60,127 nt of DNA from Desulforhabdus sp. TSK (GCF_022836495.1 NZ_BQXM01000033.1:1-60127); one strand, 5' to 3'. Counted from the stretch's first letter, positions 17,449 through 27,234 are shown. Notes: generated by a model not told the origin, from the sequence alone. A program made the numbers and translations.

Positions 17449-18444
17449 ATGCGAAGGCTCATCATCCTCCACCAGGGCGCTCTCGGAGATTTTCTGCTCA
17501 CGATCCCCGTTCTAGAAGGGATCTACCAATGTCAGCCGGATCTTTTCATGGACTTTTGGTCCAGGCGGGAACATGTCGCCCTCATTGCCTCCAGACCGTG
17601 GGTCCACACAGCCTCCTCCTGCGAAGGTCCGGAGCTCCTTCCCTTTTTTCATGATGATCTGTGGCCGGAAGCGCCCCTTCCCCCCTTTTTCCAGGATGCC
17701 CACGCCATGGTGGTTTTCGGTCAGGCACGCAGCAGGATTCTTGCCGGCCGACTGTCCCATCGCGTCCCTTACCCCGTAAACTGGATTCAGTCCTTTCCCG
17801 ATGCCGCAGAACAGCCACGCGCCGTCTCCCGCTTTTTGCGAGAGCAATTCGTGGCCCTCGGCTGGCCCGTGAAAGAAGTATCCGTCCACATTGAGCCTTC
17901 CCACGAAGAGCGCGCAGCAGCACGAGCATTTTTGTCATTTCACGGATGGTCGCCGAAACAGAAACCCGTGCTCCTGCACCCAGGAAGCGGCGGGAGAAGA
18001 AAAATCTGGCCTCTCCGCAACTGGTGGTCTCTTCTGCACTGGCTCCGCAGCCATCATGACGGCCCCATCCTCTTGAGCCGGGGTCCGGCGGATGAAGCCC
18101 TGGAAGGATTTGCCACTGAAGCGGCCGGCAGGCTGGGAATCCTTTGCCTGGAAGACCTGCCGCTCAACCGCCTCAGTGCATTTTTGAGTGAATGCCGTTT
18201 TTACATGGGAAACGATTCAGGAGTCAGCCACCTCGCGGCCGCCACCGGAATCCCCTGTCTCATCGTGTTCGGTCCCACCAATCCATCCGTCTGGGCGCCC
18301 CGGGGAGGTCACGTACACCTCTTCCAAACCCAATGGGACCCCACAGACAACCTGGCATGGTCTCCTCTGGCCTCCCTCGAACCCCTGGATCCGCTGCTGG
18401 TGAGAAACCTGGAAAAGCTCCTGATGCATACTGCGAACGGTTAA
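17449..18444 (+). CDS. Glycosyltransferase family 9 (heptosyltransferase-like)
   Basis: A 331-residue GT9 enzyme, the family that adds heptose from ADP-heptose to the lipopolysaccharide inner core at the inner membrane. It shows the N-terminal HQGALGDFLLTIPVLEG, the mid-protein LLHPGSGG turn, GNDSGVSHLAAATGIP and FGPTNPSVWAP in family order. The basic donor site near PGSGGRRKIWP is present. Length is typical. The acceptor sugar cannot be told from sequence alone, so no waa symbol is given. Confidence 0.87.
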   Translation: MRRLIILHQGALGDFLLTIPVLEGIYQCQPDLFMDFWSRREHVALIASRPWVHTASSCEGPELLPFFHDDLWPEAPLPPFFQDAHAMVVFGQARSRILAGRLSHRVPYPVNWIQSFPDAAEQPRAVSRFLREQFVALGWPVKEVSVHIEPSHEERAAARAFLSFHGWSPKQKPVLLHPGSGGRRKIWPLRNWWSLLHWLRSHHDGPILLSRGPADEALEGFATEAAGRLGILCLEDLPLNRLSAFLSECRFYMGNDSGVSHLAAATGIPCLIVFGPTNPSVWAPRGGHVHLFQTQWDPTDNLAWSPLASLEPLDPLLVRNLEKLLMHTANG

Positions 18445-18493
18445 GATCTTGATCTTTGCAGGTTCAAGAGGCATGGGTCCTTTGAAGAGGTGC

Positions 18494-20137
18494 TCACAAA
18501 GACAGCAATTTTCTCCTCAGCAGCTTGCCGGTGGGAGTCCTCGGCAGGCGGTCCACGAATTGGAATATTCTCGGCAGTTTATAAACGGCGATGTATCCTC
18601 TCAGAAAATGCTTCAATTCTTCGGCAAGAGCCTCGCTGCCCTCGTATCCAGCTCTGAGTACAACAACCGCCTTGGTCACCTGCCCCTTATCGGGGTCGGG
18701 CACCCCCACAACCCCTACATCCACGACAGCCGGATGCCGAGCCAACGCTTCTTCCACTTCCGCCGGCCCGATGCGGTACCCGGAGCTCTTGATCATATCG
18801 TCTTCCCGGGAAACGAAGAAAAGGTTGCCGTCCTCGTTCATGGTGACGGCATCCCCCATTTGATTCCAGCCGTCCACAACCCCCCTCTCCTGAGACATGA
18901 GGAGCCGCCCGTCATCCTCATAGGGCTTCCAGTAAAGGGTTCCCGAAGGCCCTTTGAGGATCATGCTGCCGACTTCTCCGGGCTTGCAGTCATGTCCTTC
19001 AGAATCGATCACCCTGACGTAGACCCCCGGCAGAGGCTTTCCAAAAGAATTGAGAACGGGTTCGGGGTTCATGGTGTTGGAAGTCACCAGGTGGAGCATT
19101 TCGGTCCCCCCCAAACCTTCCCAAATGGGCTTTCCCGTAAGCTCCTGCCACCTGCGCAGCGTGTCGGCACCCAGCGCATCCCCGCCGGAAGTGTAGAGGC
19201 GCACGGAACTGAGATCGTATTCCTTAAAGGCAGGATATTTCATCAAGGCTCGGTAACCGGTGGGCAAGCCCGTGACCACAGTGATCCCGTGTTTGGGAAT
19301 CAGTTCCATCATTTCAGGGGGGGAGAACTTGGGAATCAGGGATACGGCCGCACCCCCGTCGAAGGGCAACAGGGTGAAAGTTCCAAAACCGGCGGCAAAG
19401 GAAACAGGAGCGGCTCCCCCCAACACATCCCCCGGCTTCAGTTTGTACACATACTTGTTCACTACTTTGGCCTCGATGATGGTGGGCCGCACAAAGTGAA
19501 CACAGCCCTTGGGCATCCCCGTCGTCCCCGAAGTGTAGAGAATGATACCGATGTCTTCCGGACCGAGCATCACCGCGTCCAAGGCCGGGCTGCCGCCTTC
19601 CATCATTTCCTCGAACAGCAGGTTTCCGGCCGCCCGAACCTCGTGGGGTTCCCCTCCGATCACCACCACTCGGGTCCCAAACGTGAACTGGGCTTTGGCT
19701 TTTTCCACGGCATCCATGAGGGGAGCGTTGACAATCAAATACTTCATTTCCGCATTGTTGGCGACAAAAACGACTTCTTCCACCGACCAGAGGGGTGAGG
19801 TGGGGACAGGAATGGCCCCAATCTTTTCGATGGCAAAGATGGTGATGAGTGCCTGAGGCGTATTGGCGAGGCGAATCCCCACACGATCCTGGGATTCCAC
19901 TCCGGCGTTCCGAAGGGCATTGCCGAACCTGTTCGCCATTGCCTGCAATTCAGCATAGGTGAAAGACTTGTCCATGAATTTGACGGCGATATTCCCTCCC
20001 CTGCCTTCGCGGACATGACGATCCAGCAAATAATCAGCGAGGTTGAGCTGCGGGGGAATGTCTGAAAATTCTTCCGGGATTACGTATTCCGGCCAAAACT
20101 CTCTGGGTGGCAAATAACTCTCGGGTATCTTACCCAT
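18494..20137 (-). CDS. AMP-forming acyl-CoA synthetase (benzoate/2-aminobenzoate-CoA ligase-like)
   Basis: A 547-residue ANL-superfamily enzyme that activates a carboxylic acid as acyl-AMP and transfers it to CoA. Motifs: P-loop YTSGTTGMPKGC, LGGTEM in place of the usual YGxTE, GDAV in the A8 hinge region, DDMIKSSGYRIGPAEVEE, and the catalytic lysine in PTGKLLRR near the C-terminus. Overall layout is closest to benzoate or 2-aminobenzoate CoA ligases and to medium-chain synthetases. The substrate is not certain. It is downstream of the AcuB-like CBS gene on the same strand, with a 340-base gap. Confidence 0.87.
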   Translation of the reverse strand: MGKIPESYLPPREFWPEYVIPEEFSDIPPQLNLADYLLDRHVREGRGGNIAVKFMDKSFTYAELQAMANRFGNALRNAGVESQDRVGIRLANTPQALITIFAIEKIGAIPVPTSPLWSVEEVVFVANNAEMKYLIVNAPLMDAVEKAKAQFTFGTRVVVIGGEPHEVRAAGNLLFEEMMEGGSPALDAVMLGPEDIGIILYTSGTTGMPKGCVHFVRPTIIEAKVVNKYVYKLKPGDVLGGAAPVSFAAGFGTFTLLPFDGGAAVSLIPKFSPPEMMELIPKHGITVVTGLPTGYRALMKYPAFKEYDLSSVRLYTSGGDALGADTLRRWQELTGKPIWEGLGGTEMLHLVTSNTMNPEPVLNSFGKPLPGVYVRVIDSEGHDCKPGEVGSMILKGPSGTLYWKPYEDDGRLLMSQERGVVDGWNQMGDAVTMNEDGNLFFVSREDDMIKSSGYRIGPAEVEEALARHPAVVDVGVVGVPDPDKGQVTKAVVVLRAGYEGSEALAEELKHFLRGYIAVYKLPRIFQFVDRLPRTPTGKLLRRKLLSL

Positions 20138-20477
20138 CTCAACGCCCTCTTTGCATTTAGGTCTTTATTTTGGCTGACTATACACATGGAGAAATCTGAA
20201 ACCGGACGAGGAAGAGACGGTGAGCGGCCGGAGTTCGAATGTGAAAGGACTGATCAGGAGAGTACCGGGAGCACACGGAAAAGCATCGGAAAGGGATCGA
20301 AGCCGGGAGGGTTTGCAGTAAATGCTTCGAAGTGTAGACAGGACAACGAAAAAGTTCTTGCCTGCTTCGCATAAAGCTCGGCCTCCAAAGAGCGTCCCCT
20401 TGAGCACGATTCGCTATTCTCAGACAACGAAAACGAATGCCACAGGAAACGGAAGGACCGGCAGGGATGATCCTGCC
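20138..20477 (-). other. Gap between AcuB-like and acyl-CoA synthetase genes
   Basis: About 340 bases with no credible gene. Directly after the CBS gene stop (20478) a short hairpin (GGCAGG/CCTGCC) forms on the minus strand, weak as a terminator because only scattered T follow. The promoter and leader of the acyl-CoA synthetase gene probably occupy the rest. Confidence 0.4.
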
Positions 20478-21086
20478 TTAGAGATTGGAGGAGACGATTT
20501 CCAACCCCTTCTCTTTCAGATGGACCAGGATGGGGCCCAAATCGCATTTCTTCAGACGGATGGAATAGACGTTTTCCTGTCCCGCCATCTTGGGCTGATG
20601 ATAGATGCTGATGACTTCGACATCATGGTGTTCAAGCACCCCGACAATCGCCGACAGGACCGATTTGTCGGACGCCCCCTTCACATCCACTCTCGAGGAA
20701 TAAGGCAGCAGGCCCATCATGGTGATGAATGCCGACAGGATGTCCACGACGGTAATGATCCCCACCAGCTTCCCATCTTCAACGACCGGCAACCCTCCGA
20801 TGCGCCTCTCCAGAATGACATGAGCGGCGTCTTCCAGAGGCATGTCCGGATTGGCCGCATAGGGCTTTCGGATCATCACGTCTTCAAGGTTGAGCTCTTC
20901 CAGCATGGAAGCGATCAGGACTCCTCGCAAATCAGCGTCCGTCACCCATCCGATGAGATGGTTCTCCCCATCCACCACGGGCAAATGGCGAATGGAGCCC
21001 TTCTTCATGAGAGCCAATGCTTCCTGGATGGAAGCACCCTTATTGATGGTCACCACTTTTGTGGTCATCCAATGGCGCACGATCAC
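20478..21086 (-). CDS. AcuB-like CBS-pair protein with C-terminal ACT domain
   Basis: A protein of about 202 residues with two CBS domains (about 4-55 and 70-130) and an ACT-like domain (about 135-202). CBS pairs bind adenine nucleotides and report energy state; ACT domains bind small metabolites. This is the AcuB layout, a regulator near acetyl- or acyl-CoA synthetase genes in several bacteria, and here an acyl-CoA synthetase follows. The start is a GTG at 21086 (M-I-V-R-H-W-M) with GAGGA eight bases upstream; longer in-frame starts add an unconserved hydrophobic stretch. Confidence 0.85.
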   Translation of the reverse strand: MIVRHWMTTKVVTINKGASIQEALALMKKGSIRHLPVVDGENHLIGWVTDADLRGVLIASMLEELNLEDVMIRKPYAANPDMPLEDAAHVILERRIGGLPVVEDGKLVGIITVVDILSAFITMMGLLPYSSRVDVKGASDKSVLSAIVGVLEHHDVEVISIYHQPKMAGQENVYSIRLKKCDLGPILVHLKEKGLEIVSSNL

Positions 21087-21527
21087 TTGAATAATCCTCA
21101 CTCTGAACGAAAAAGGCGGGCAGACAAAAAACTTCAACAATTTAGTCAGTAATTGCAAGAACTTCGATATGATTACCCGCCCAAGCTAAGCGATAATCCG
21201 CAAAAATGCAAGAAAAAATTCCAGCAGCAGGACGCCCCCCTTTCTGTGCTCCCATCCCCATGCCGTGCCCTATAGACATTGGTTTCCCTTCCTTCCCTCC
21301 ATCCCTCCATGCCCATGTGTGACTCCCTTTCATTTCACGAGATTTCTTTCCAATTGACGGAGTCCTAAGCTCATGCTAACAGTTTCGCAGGCGTCCATTA
21401 TGCTGTTATTCATGCTGAAATGCCGGAAGCGGCCCGATGGAGGCCTCCCTTGGCCCAGGGATACCGGCAAGGGCGACCTCGCATTACATGCAATGAACGT
21501 AACTTCAGAGATGGATGGAGGTGGATC
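21087..21527. other. Divergent intergenic region
   Basis: About 440 bases between the AcuB-like gene (minus) and the ABM gene (plus). No credible gene. A TTGACG at 21354-21359 with TAACAG 17 bases later is a weak promoter candidate for the ABM gene. Purine/pyrimidine-skewed runs near 21280-21330 are low-complexity. Confidence 0.4.
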
Positions 21528-21815
21528 ATGGCTGTGCGGGTACTGATCGAAAGAGTGATTGATCTGGGACAGGAAGCAAAACTGAGCCGACTGCTCACGC
21601 AACTGCGCAGCAAGGCCTTGGAAGCGAAGGGTTACATTTCAGGGGAGACCCTCCGCGCCTGGGACAATCCCAACAAGTTTCTCGTCATCAGCACATGGAA
21701 CAGCTTCGAAGAATGGAAGGCCTGGCAGAACCACCCAGAGCGCAAGAAGTTCGAGGCAGAGGTGAGCAAGCTCCTGCGAAGTCCGGAGACGGCGACCGTT
21801 TACACGCAAATCTGA
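21528..21815 (+). CDS. ABM-domain (antibiotic biosynthesis monooxygenase-like) protein
   Basis: A 95-residue ferredoxin-like-fold protein of the ABM family. Marks are the first strand MAVRVLIERVID, the GYISGETLRAWDNPNKFLVIS core, WNSFEEWKAWQNHPERKKF and the final strand. Members are small heme-degrading or quinol-type monooxygenases, or have unknown roles; no catalytic residue can be assigned here. GGAGG six bases before the ATG fixes the start. Stands alone, convergent with the (p)ppGpp synthetase gene. Confidence 0.85.
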   Translation: MAVRVLIERVIDLGQEAKLSRLLTQLRSKALEAKGYISGETLRAWDNPNKFLVISTWNSFEEWKAWQNHPERKKFEAEVSKLLRSPETATVYTQI

Positions 21816-21874
21816 TGAACTCCCCCCGAGACATGAACCACTCTGAGCGACAGCGGTTCAATTCAACCCTCAAT

Positions 21875-21902
21875 CGCGGCAGGAAGGCCATCTCCTGCCG
21901 CG
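21875..21902. terminator. Hairpin between convergent genes
   Basis: A perfect 10-base stem, CGCGGCAGGA with TCCTGCCGCG, and an eight-base loop. It sits between the ends of the ABM and rel genes. It is followed on the plus strand by a mixed A/T stretch but lacks a clean T-run in either direction. Confidence 0.5.
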
Positions 21903-21924
21903 GGCAAAAACCTTTTATTCCACT

Positions 21925-24078
21925 TTATTCCATATTTCGCTGCACGCGATAAACACCCTTTTCACCCCTCAGGGTGGACATGACTCGCTGCAGATGCTGG
22001 GTATCCTTCACCTCGATCCTCATTCGACAGACGCTGTTGTCTTTTCCCTGAGAATCGACCTGCAGGTCCAGAACGCGGACATCCAGCTGCCCCAAAATGC
22101 CGTTGAGGGTAGCCAGCATGCCTTTGTTCCCGGAATAAATCACTCTGATGTCAACAGGATAGACCTTCCCATCCCCGGAATCCCACTGCACGTCGATTTT
22201 CCTTTCCGCATCGCCGCGCACGATGTTCCTGCAGGAAAGTCGGTGCACCGTAATGCCGCGTCCCCGCGTGATGTAGCCCACGATGGGCTCTCCGGGCACA
22301 GGGTTGCAGCAATGGGCCATGCGGAGCATGACATCGTCTATGCCGTGGACCTTGATGCCGTCATCCTGGGCAGTGGGTTTGCGCTTTTCCAGCGCCAGGG
22401 ACTCTTCCTTCTTTTCGACCTCCTGTTCCTGTATCACCGAAGGGAGTCTCCCGATCATCTGCACCGGAGAGATTTTGCTGTATCCCACGTTAGCCAAGAG
22501 ATCATCCACCGTCTTCAGAGAAAAGGCCCTGGCAACCTCCAGCAATTCCTGTGAGTTGATATAATTATTAAAATTCAAACCCTTTTTGCGGAATTCACGT
22601 TCGCAGATTTCTCTTCCCAGAGCCACCGATCGTTCCCGCTCTTCCGCTTTGATCCAATGGCGAATGCGCTGGACCGCCTTGGATGTCTTGACGATTTTGA
22701 GCCAGTCCTTGCTCGGGTGATGATTGGGCGCCGTCAGGACCTCCACCGTATCCCCATTTTGAAGCTCGTAGCGCAAGGGTACGATTTTACCGTTGACCCT
22801 CGCTCCCACACAGCGATGCCCGACCTCCGAATGCACGTCATAGGCAAAATCGAGGGGAGTTGCACCCCGCGGAAAAGACTTGACCTCCCGTCGGGGCGTA
22901 AAGACATAAACCTCGTTGGGGTATAACTCCGCCTTGTCTTCCAGGGCGACAGTCCGAGGGTCCCGCCAATCCCCGTTCCATTCCAGCAGCTCCCGAAGCC
23001 AGGAAAACCGCTGCGTCTCTTCTTCCGTCGCTTTCTTTTCCGAATCTCCCCGCTGTTTGTAGAGCCAATGGGCGGCGATTCCCTCGTTGGCAATCCGGTC
23101 CATCTCTGCCGTACGGATCTGGACCTCCATTTTTTCGCCATGAGGGCCGATCACCGTCGTGTGGAGGGATTGATACATGTTGGATTTGGGCTTCACGATA
23201 TAATCTTTGAATCGGCCCGGAACAGGCTCCCACAGGGTGTGTACGAGGGCCAGGGCTTCGTAGCAGGCTTTCAAGGAATCGACGATGATTCGGAAGGCGA
23301 TGACATCGTAAATGCGCTGGAGGTCGAGATTCTGCCGCTTCATCTTGAGATAAATGCTGTAGAGATGCTTGGATCTCCCGCTGACACGCCCCTGGAGATC
23401 GTGGTCCTGCATCTGGGCCATGAGAATGCCCTTCACTTCTTCGATGTATCGCCGCCGGTCTTCCTCGGTCCTGGCCAGGCCCTGAAAGATTTCGCCGTAT
23501 TCCTCGGGCTCCAGGCATTTGAAGGCCAGATTTTCCAGCTCCAGCTTGATCCAGTCTATCCCCAGGCGTGCCGCCAAGGGAGAATATATGTCGAGGGTTT
23601 CCCGGGAGAGATTCTGCTGGGCCTTGGAACAGCGGTGCTGAAAGCTGCGCATGTCATGCAGCCGATCGGCCAGCTTGACCAGAACCACGCGCACATCGGG
23701 CGAGAGGGCCAGGATCATTTTGCGCACGTATTCCGCCTGCTGTTCTTTCCCGGTGCTGAAATCGAGCCGAGTGACCTTGGCCACCCCCTCCACCACGCGG
23801 GCCACGCCGGGGCCAAATTCTTCGCGGATCTCCTCCAGATCCACCAGTCCCTCTTCCAGTGCATCGTGAAGCAAGCCGGCAACGATGCTTTCCTCATCCA
23901 ACCGCATCGTCGCAAGTATTCCCGCGACGTCCAGGGGGTGATCCAGGTAGGGCTCTCCGGCCAGGCGCGTCTTGCCGCGATAGACTTTGCCCGCAAAGAC
24001 GTAGGCCTTTTCGAGGAGTAAAATGTCCGCCTTGGGATAATAGCTCAGCACACTGTCGACAATTTCAAAGAATCTCAC
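21925..24078 (-). CDS. RelA/SpoT-family (p)ppGpp synthetase/hydrolase
   Basis: A 717-residue long RSH protein that makes and probably degrades (p)ppGpp. Order: HD hydrolase domain (HPLDVAGIL, GLLHDALEEG, KLADRLHDMRS), synthetase domain (RIYDVIAFRI, RFKDYI, YQSLHTTVIGP, EVQIRT), TGS (VYVFTPRREVKSFPRGATPLDFAY), a zinc-finger/helical region with AHCCNPVPGE, and a C-terminal ACT domain. The hydrolase His-Asp pair is present, but the usual HDxxED reads HDALEE, so Glu replaces the second Asp. Start: a GTG at 24078 with GGAAG six bases upstream. Longer in-frame starts run through a palindromic repeat, so they are unlikely. Confidence 0.93.
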   Translation of the reverse strand: MRFFEIVDSVLSYYPKADILLLEKAYVFAGKVYRGKTRLAGEPYLDHPLDVAGILATMRLDEESIVAGLLHDALEEGLVDLEEIREEFGPGVARVVEGVAKVTRLDFSTGKEQQAEYVRKMILALSPDVRVVLVKLADRLHDMRSFQHRCSKAQQNLSRETLDIYSPLAARLGIDWIKLELENLAFKCLEPEEYGEIFQGLARTEEDRRRYIEEVKGILMAQMQDHDLQGRVSGRSKHLYSIYLKMKRQNLDLQRIYDVIAFRIIVDSLKACYEALALVHTLWEPVPGRFKDYIVKPKSNMYQSLHTTVIGPHGEKMEVQIRTAEMDRIANEGIAAHWLYKQRGDSEKKATEEETQRFSWLRELLEWNGDWRDPRTVALEDKAELYPNEVYVFTPRREVKSFPRGATPLDFAYDVHSEVGHRCVGARVNGKIVPLRYELQNGDTVEVLTAPNHHPSKDWLKIVKTSKAVQRIRHWIKAEERERSVALGREICEREFRKKGLNFNNYINSQELLEVARAFSLKTVDDLLANVGYSKISPVQMIGRLPSVIQEQEVEKKEESLALEKRKPTAQDDGIKVHGIDDVMLRMAHCCNPVPGEPIVGYITRGRGITVHRLSCRNIVRGDAERKIDVQWDSGDGKVYPVDIRVIYSGNKGMLATLNGILGQLDVRVLDLQVDSQGKDNSVCRMRIEVKDTQHLQRVMSTLRGEKGVYRVQRNME

Positions 24079-24120
24079 GATCTTCTTCCAACTCAGTGAC
24101 TGTCTGAAAATTCGTTTGCT

Positions 24121-24153
24121 CGTCATTCCGGCAGTCTTTGAACCGGAATGACG
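24121..24153. repeat. REP-like palindrome upstream of rel
   Basis: Perfect 11-base arms CGTCATTCCGG and CCGGAATGACG with an 11-base loop, in the 160 bases between ispG and the rel start. Shares its outer arm with the element at 7033-7105. Confidence 0.85.
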
Positions 24154-24238
24154 AAAGTGGGTTAAGTCAGCCCCACAAAAGTCAACACCATTGCCCTCCT
24201 GCCGGGCCAGTTGAGACCAGGGAAACTCCAAGGGTCAC

Positions 24239-25321
24239 TCAATCCAGGATCTTCTCACCGGTGATGTTCTCCACTTCACGCAGTAACCGGGGGATCAGCT
24301 CGGATTCAGAAACGGTTTCCACGCGCTCACCCTTTTTGAAAAGAATTCCCTTTCCTCTGCCGCCCGCAATACCGACATCGGCTTCCCTGGCTTCCCCGGG
24401 ACCATTCACCACGCACCCCATGATGGCCACTTTCAAGGGGGTTTTGACCTTCCTCAGCAGCCGTTCCGCCTTTTCCACAAGAGGGATGAGCTCAATTTCC
24501 GTTCGGCCGCAGGTGGGACAGCTGATCAGTTCCACACCACGCTCCCGGAGACGCAGCCCCCTGAGGATGCTGTAAGCGATGGGAATTTCCTCCTCCGGAT
24601 CCCGGGTGATGGAAACCCTCAGAGTGTCCCCGATGCCTTCAAAAAGCAAGATTCCGATACCCAGAGCCGATTTTACCGCCCCATCCACGAGGGTCCCCGC
24701 TTCGGTGACTCCCAGGTGCAGCGGATAGTTTGTCTTTTCAGAGAGAAGCCGGTAGGACGCAACGGTATTCAAAACATCGGAAGACTTCAGGGAAACTTTA
24801 ATGAGATGGAAGTCATGGTCCTCCAGGAGGCGGATATGCCTCAAAGCACTCTCCACCATAGCCTCGGGAGTCGGATGCCCAAAGCGGGCGAGAAGGTCCT
24901 TTTCCAGGGATCCGCTGTTGACACCAATGCGAATGGGCACCTGGCGCTCCTTGGCGGCCCGTGCGACTTTGGCCACCTTGTCCTCACCGCCGATATTTCC
25001 TGGATTGAGGCGCAAACCGTCCACTCCGGCCTTCAGCGCACCGAGAGCCAGCCGGTGATCGAAATGAATGTCCGCTATGAGAGGAATGCCGATTCCCTTC
25101 TTGATGCGTGGCAACTGCTCCACGGCCGCTTCATCGAGGACCGCCACCCGAACGATTTCACAGCCTGCATCCTCGAGACGCCTGATCTGTTCTATGGTGG
25201 CCTGCCCATCCCGGGTATCCGTGTTGGTCATGGACTGCACCACCACGGGTGCCCCTCCGCCGATGGGAACGGATCCCAGGTGGATCCGACGCGTAAGATG
25301 CCTTGGCTGCAATGAGCTCAA
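24239..25321 (-). CDS. ispG: 4-hydroxy-3-methylbut-2-enyl-diphosphate synthase
   Basis: A 360-residue IspG/GcpE, the 4Fe-4S enzyme that turns MEcPP into HMBPP in the non-mevalonate isoprenoid pathway. The N-terminal TIM barrel contains VQSMTNTDT and the LRLNPGNIG strand. The C-terminal domain has cluster ligands CPTCGR and CVVNGPGEAREADVG. Length and all three cysteines fit the bacterial two-domain form. It lies upstream of rel on the same strand, separated by a palindromic repeat. Confidence 0.96.
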   Translation of the reverse strand: MSSLQPRHLTRRIHLGSVPIGGGAPVVVQSMTNTDTRDGQATIEQIRRLEDAGCEIVRVAVLDEAAVEQLPRIKKGIGIPLIADIHFDHRLALGALKAGVDGLRLNPGNIGGEDKVAKVARAAKERQVPIRIGVNSGSLEKDLLARFGHPTPEAMVESALRHIRLLEDHDFHLIKVSLKSSDVLNTVASYRLLSEKTNYPLHLGVTEAGTLVDGAVKSALGIGILLFEGIGDTLRVSITRDPEEEIPIAYSILRGLRLRERGVELISCPTCGRTEIELIPLVEKAERLLRKVKTPLKVAIMGCVVNGPGEAREADVGIAGGRGKGILFKKGERVETVSESELIPRLLREVENITGEKILD

Positions 25322-25366
25322 ATTGTGATCCTCCCCTTGGAACTGCTACTGGTCACTGCCCATGGA

Positions 25367-25415
25367 CCGACCCGGGACAGTTTCAAAAAGGCCAGCAATT
25401 GCCCACCCGGGTCGG
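25367..25415. repeat. Inverted repeat in the ispG-glgA divergent region
   Basis: Perfect 10-base arms CCGACCCGGG (25367-25376) and CCCGGGTCGG (25406-25415) around a 29-base spacer. It lies between divergent promoters; an operator or a dispersed repeat are both possible. Confidence 0.5.
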
Positions 25416-25576
25416 ATTACGACACCGGAATTTTAAAAGCCTCCCATGGCTTTGCCAAGATTTATTCCACAAACGGCCTTTCGCAGTAAAGGATTCTATA
25501 GTATTAATGACGACAAGGTAAGATTGCGGGTCCAGGCGACAACAATCATGCAGTTCCCCTGAAAAAGTGCTCCCAT

Positions 25577-27043
25577 ATGAAAACGCTTAAAATCCTCTTC
25601 TGCACCTCTGAAGTCTCGCCCTACTCCAAGACGGGAGGCATGGCGGATGTTACAGACGCTCTCCCCAAGGCCCTGCAGCAGTTGGGCTGTGATGTTCGCA
25701 TTTTCACGCCTCTTTATCGCTGCGTACGGGACAGGCTTCAGGATCTGACTCTCCTTGCGGAAGGTCTCAGCATAGCAGTGGGTATTCACGACTACCACCT
25801 GCAGTTGTGGGAAACCCGCACCACCTCAGGATTGCCCCTGTACCTGCTGGAAAAGGATGAATTTTTTGACAGGAGCCACCTCTACGGCACGCCCTCCCAC
25901 GGCGACTACGAAGACAATGCCGAACGCTTCGTCACATTCTCCCGGGTGATTCACCCCCTCTGCTCCCGGCTGGGGTGGTATCCCGACCTGCTCCACCTCC
26001 ACGATTGGCAGACGGCCCTGGTGGCCGCTTATCATTATTTTCAGTGGCGCCATGATCCCAACTTCAGGGGCTCCGGAACCCTCTTCACCATCCACAACCT
26101 GGCATTTCACGGGCTCTTTCCAGGCAGCCATTTCAGCCTGACGGGCCTGCCCATGGACATTTTCACCCTGGAAGGAATGGAATTCTGGGGAAACTGCAGT
26201 TTCCTCAAGGCGGGGCTTATTTACAGCGACTTTCTCACAACCGTCAGTCCCACCTACAGCAAGGAAATTCAACAGCCCCGTTTCAGCTACGGTTTGGAGG
26301 GGATTCTGCAGCGCAGGCAAGACCGCCTGGCGGGCATCCTCAACGGCATAGACACCAGCGTGTGGAACCCTGCCATGGATACCCTGATTCCTCAGCGATA
26401 CGACAGTCAAGATCTCTCGGGAAAAGCCCGCTGCAAAGCCCACCTTCTATCAGATCTCGGCTTTCCCGAAGAGAGCCGCCATAAGCCGCTCCTGGCAAGC
26501 ATCGGTCGGCTGACCACCCAAAAGGGAATCGACCTCCTGACGACGGTCATGGAATCACTCCTGGACCTCCCCGTCACCCTGGTGATTCTGGGGACGGGGG
26601 ACACCGAGCTCGAACGTCAGCTGCAGCAGATGGAAAGCCTTCATCCCCGGCAGCTCAGACTCCTTTCACTCTTCGATGAGTCTCTCGCCCACCGGATCGA
26701 AGCCGGCGCAGACATTTTTCTCATGCCTTCACGCTATGAGCCCTGTGGACTCAACCAGATGTATAGCCTGCAATACGGGACAGTACCGGTAGTCTATGCC
26801 ACGGGGGGCCTGGAAGATTCCGTGTCGGACGTCATGCAGGATACCGACGGCACAGGCTTCAAGTTTTATGAGTACACTCCTGAAGCCTTCCTGGAAGCTA
26901 TTCGCTCCGCCCTGGCACTCATGCAGGACACCCCCCGATGGACGGAGGTCCAACGCCGGGGCATGGCCCGGGATTTCTCCTGGAACCGCTCCGCTCGGGA
27001 ATACCTGAGTCTCTACGAGAGGATTTTAGCGGAAAAGGGATGA
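25577..27043 (+). CDS. glgA: Glycogen synthase (ADP-glucose)
   Basis: A 488-residue GT5 glycogen synthase that extends alpha-1,4-glucan from ADP-glucose. The N-terminal SKTGGMADV (ADP-glucose binding), the HDWQTALV segment, the STSVWNPA-type NGIDTSVWNP turn, an IGRLTTQKG start of the C-terminal Rossmann domain and SRYEPCGLNQMYS at the nucleotide site are all present. Length is standard. No other glycogen genes are adjacent. Stands between divergent ispG and convergent hsp20. Confidence 0.95.
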   Translation: MKTLKILFCTSEVSPYSKTGGMADVTDALPKALQQLGCDVRIFTPLYRCVRDRLQDLTLLAEGLSIAVGIHDYHLQLWETRTTSGLPLYLLEKDEFFDRSHLYGTPSHGDYEDNAERFVTFSRVIHPLCSRLGWYPDLLHLHDWQTALVAAYHYFQWRHDPNFRGSGTLFTIHNLAFHGLFPGSHFSLTGLPMDIFTLEGMEFWGNCSFLKAGLIYSDFLTTVSPTYSKEIQQPRFSYGLEGILQRRQDRLAGILNGIDTSVWNPAMDTLIPQRYDSQDLSGKARCKAHLLSDLGFPEESRHKPLLASIGRLTTQKGIDLLTTVMESLLDLPVTLVILGTGDTELERQLQQMESLHPRQLRLLSLFDESLAHRIEAGADIFLMPSRYEPCGLNQMYSLQYGTVPVVYATGGLEDSVSDVMQDTDGTGFKFYEYTPEAFLEAIRSALALMQDTPRWTEVQRRGMARDFSWNRSAREYLSLYERILAEKG

Positions 27044-27140
27044 GCAACACCTGGAGGACCGGCAGGCAGGACGATTCGCTCAGCCCGTCAGGACTCCTGG
27101 GAATTTCCCCGGCGAAGGCTGGGCTTGCCCGCAGAGGGAG

Positions 27141-27173
27141 CAGTCCCCCAGGATGGAGCATCGTGGGGGACTG
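27141..27173. terminator. Hairpin between glgA and hsp20 ends
   Basis: A perfect 10-base stem, CAGTCCCCCA with TGGGGGACTG, and a 13-base loop between convergent genes. No T-run follows, so it may be a mild bidirectional stop or an mRNA end-protector. Confidence 0.35.
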
Positions 27174-27234
27174 GCCACGGAGAAGACGGTTCCCGGCTTC
27201 TCTACTGAAAATGAAGCGAAAAAGCCTGCTTCCG

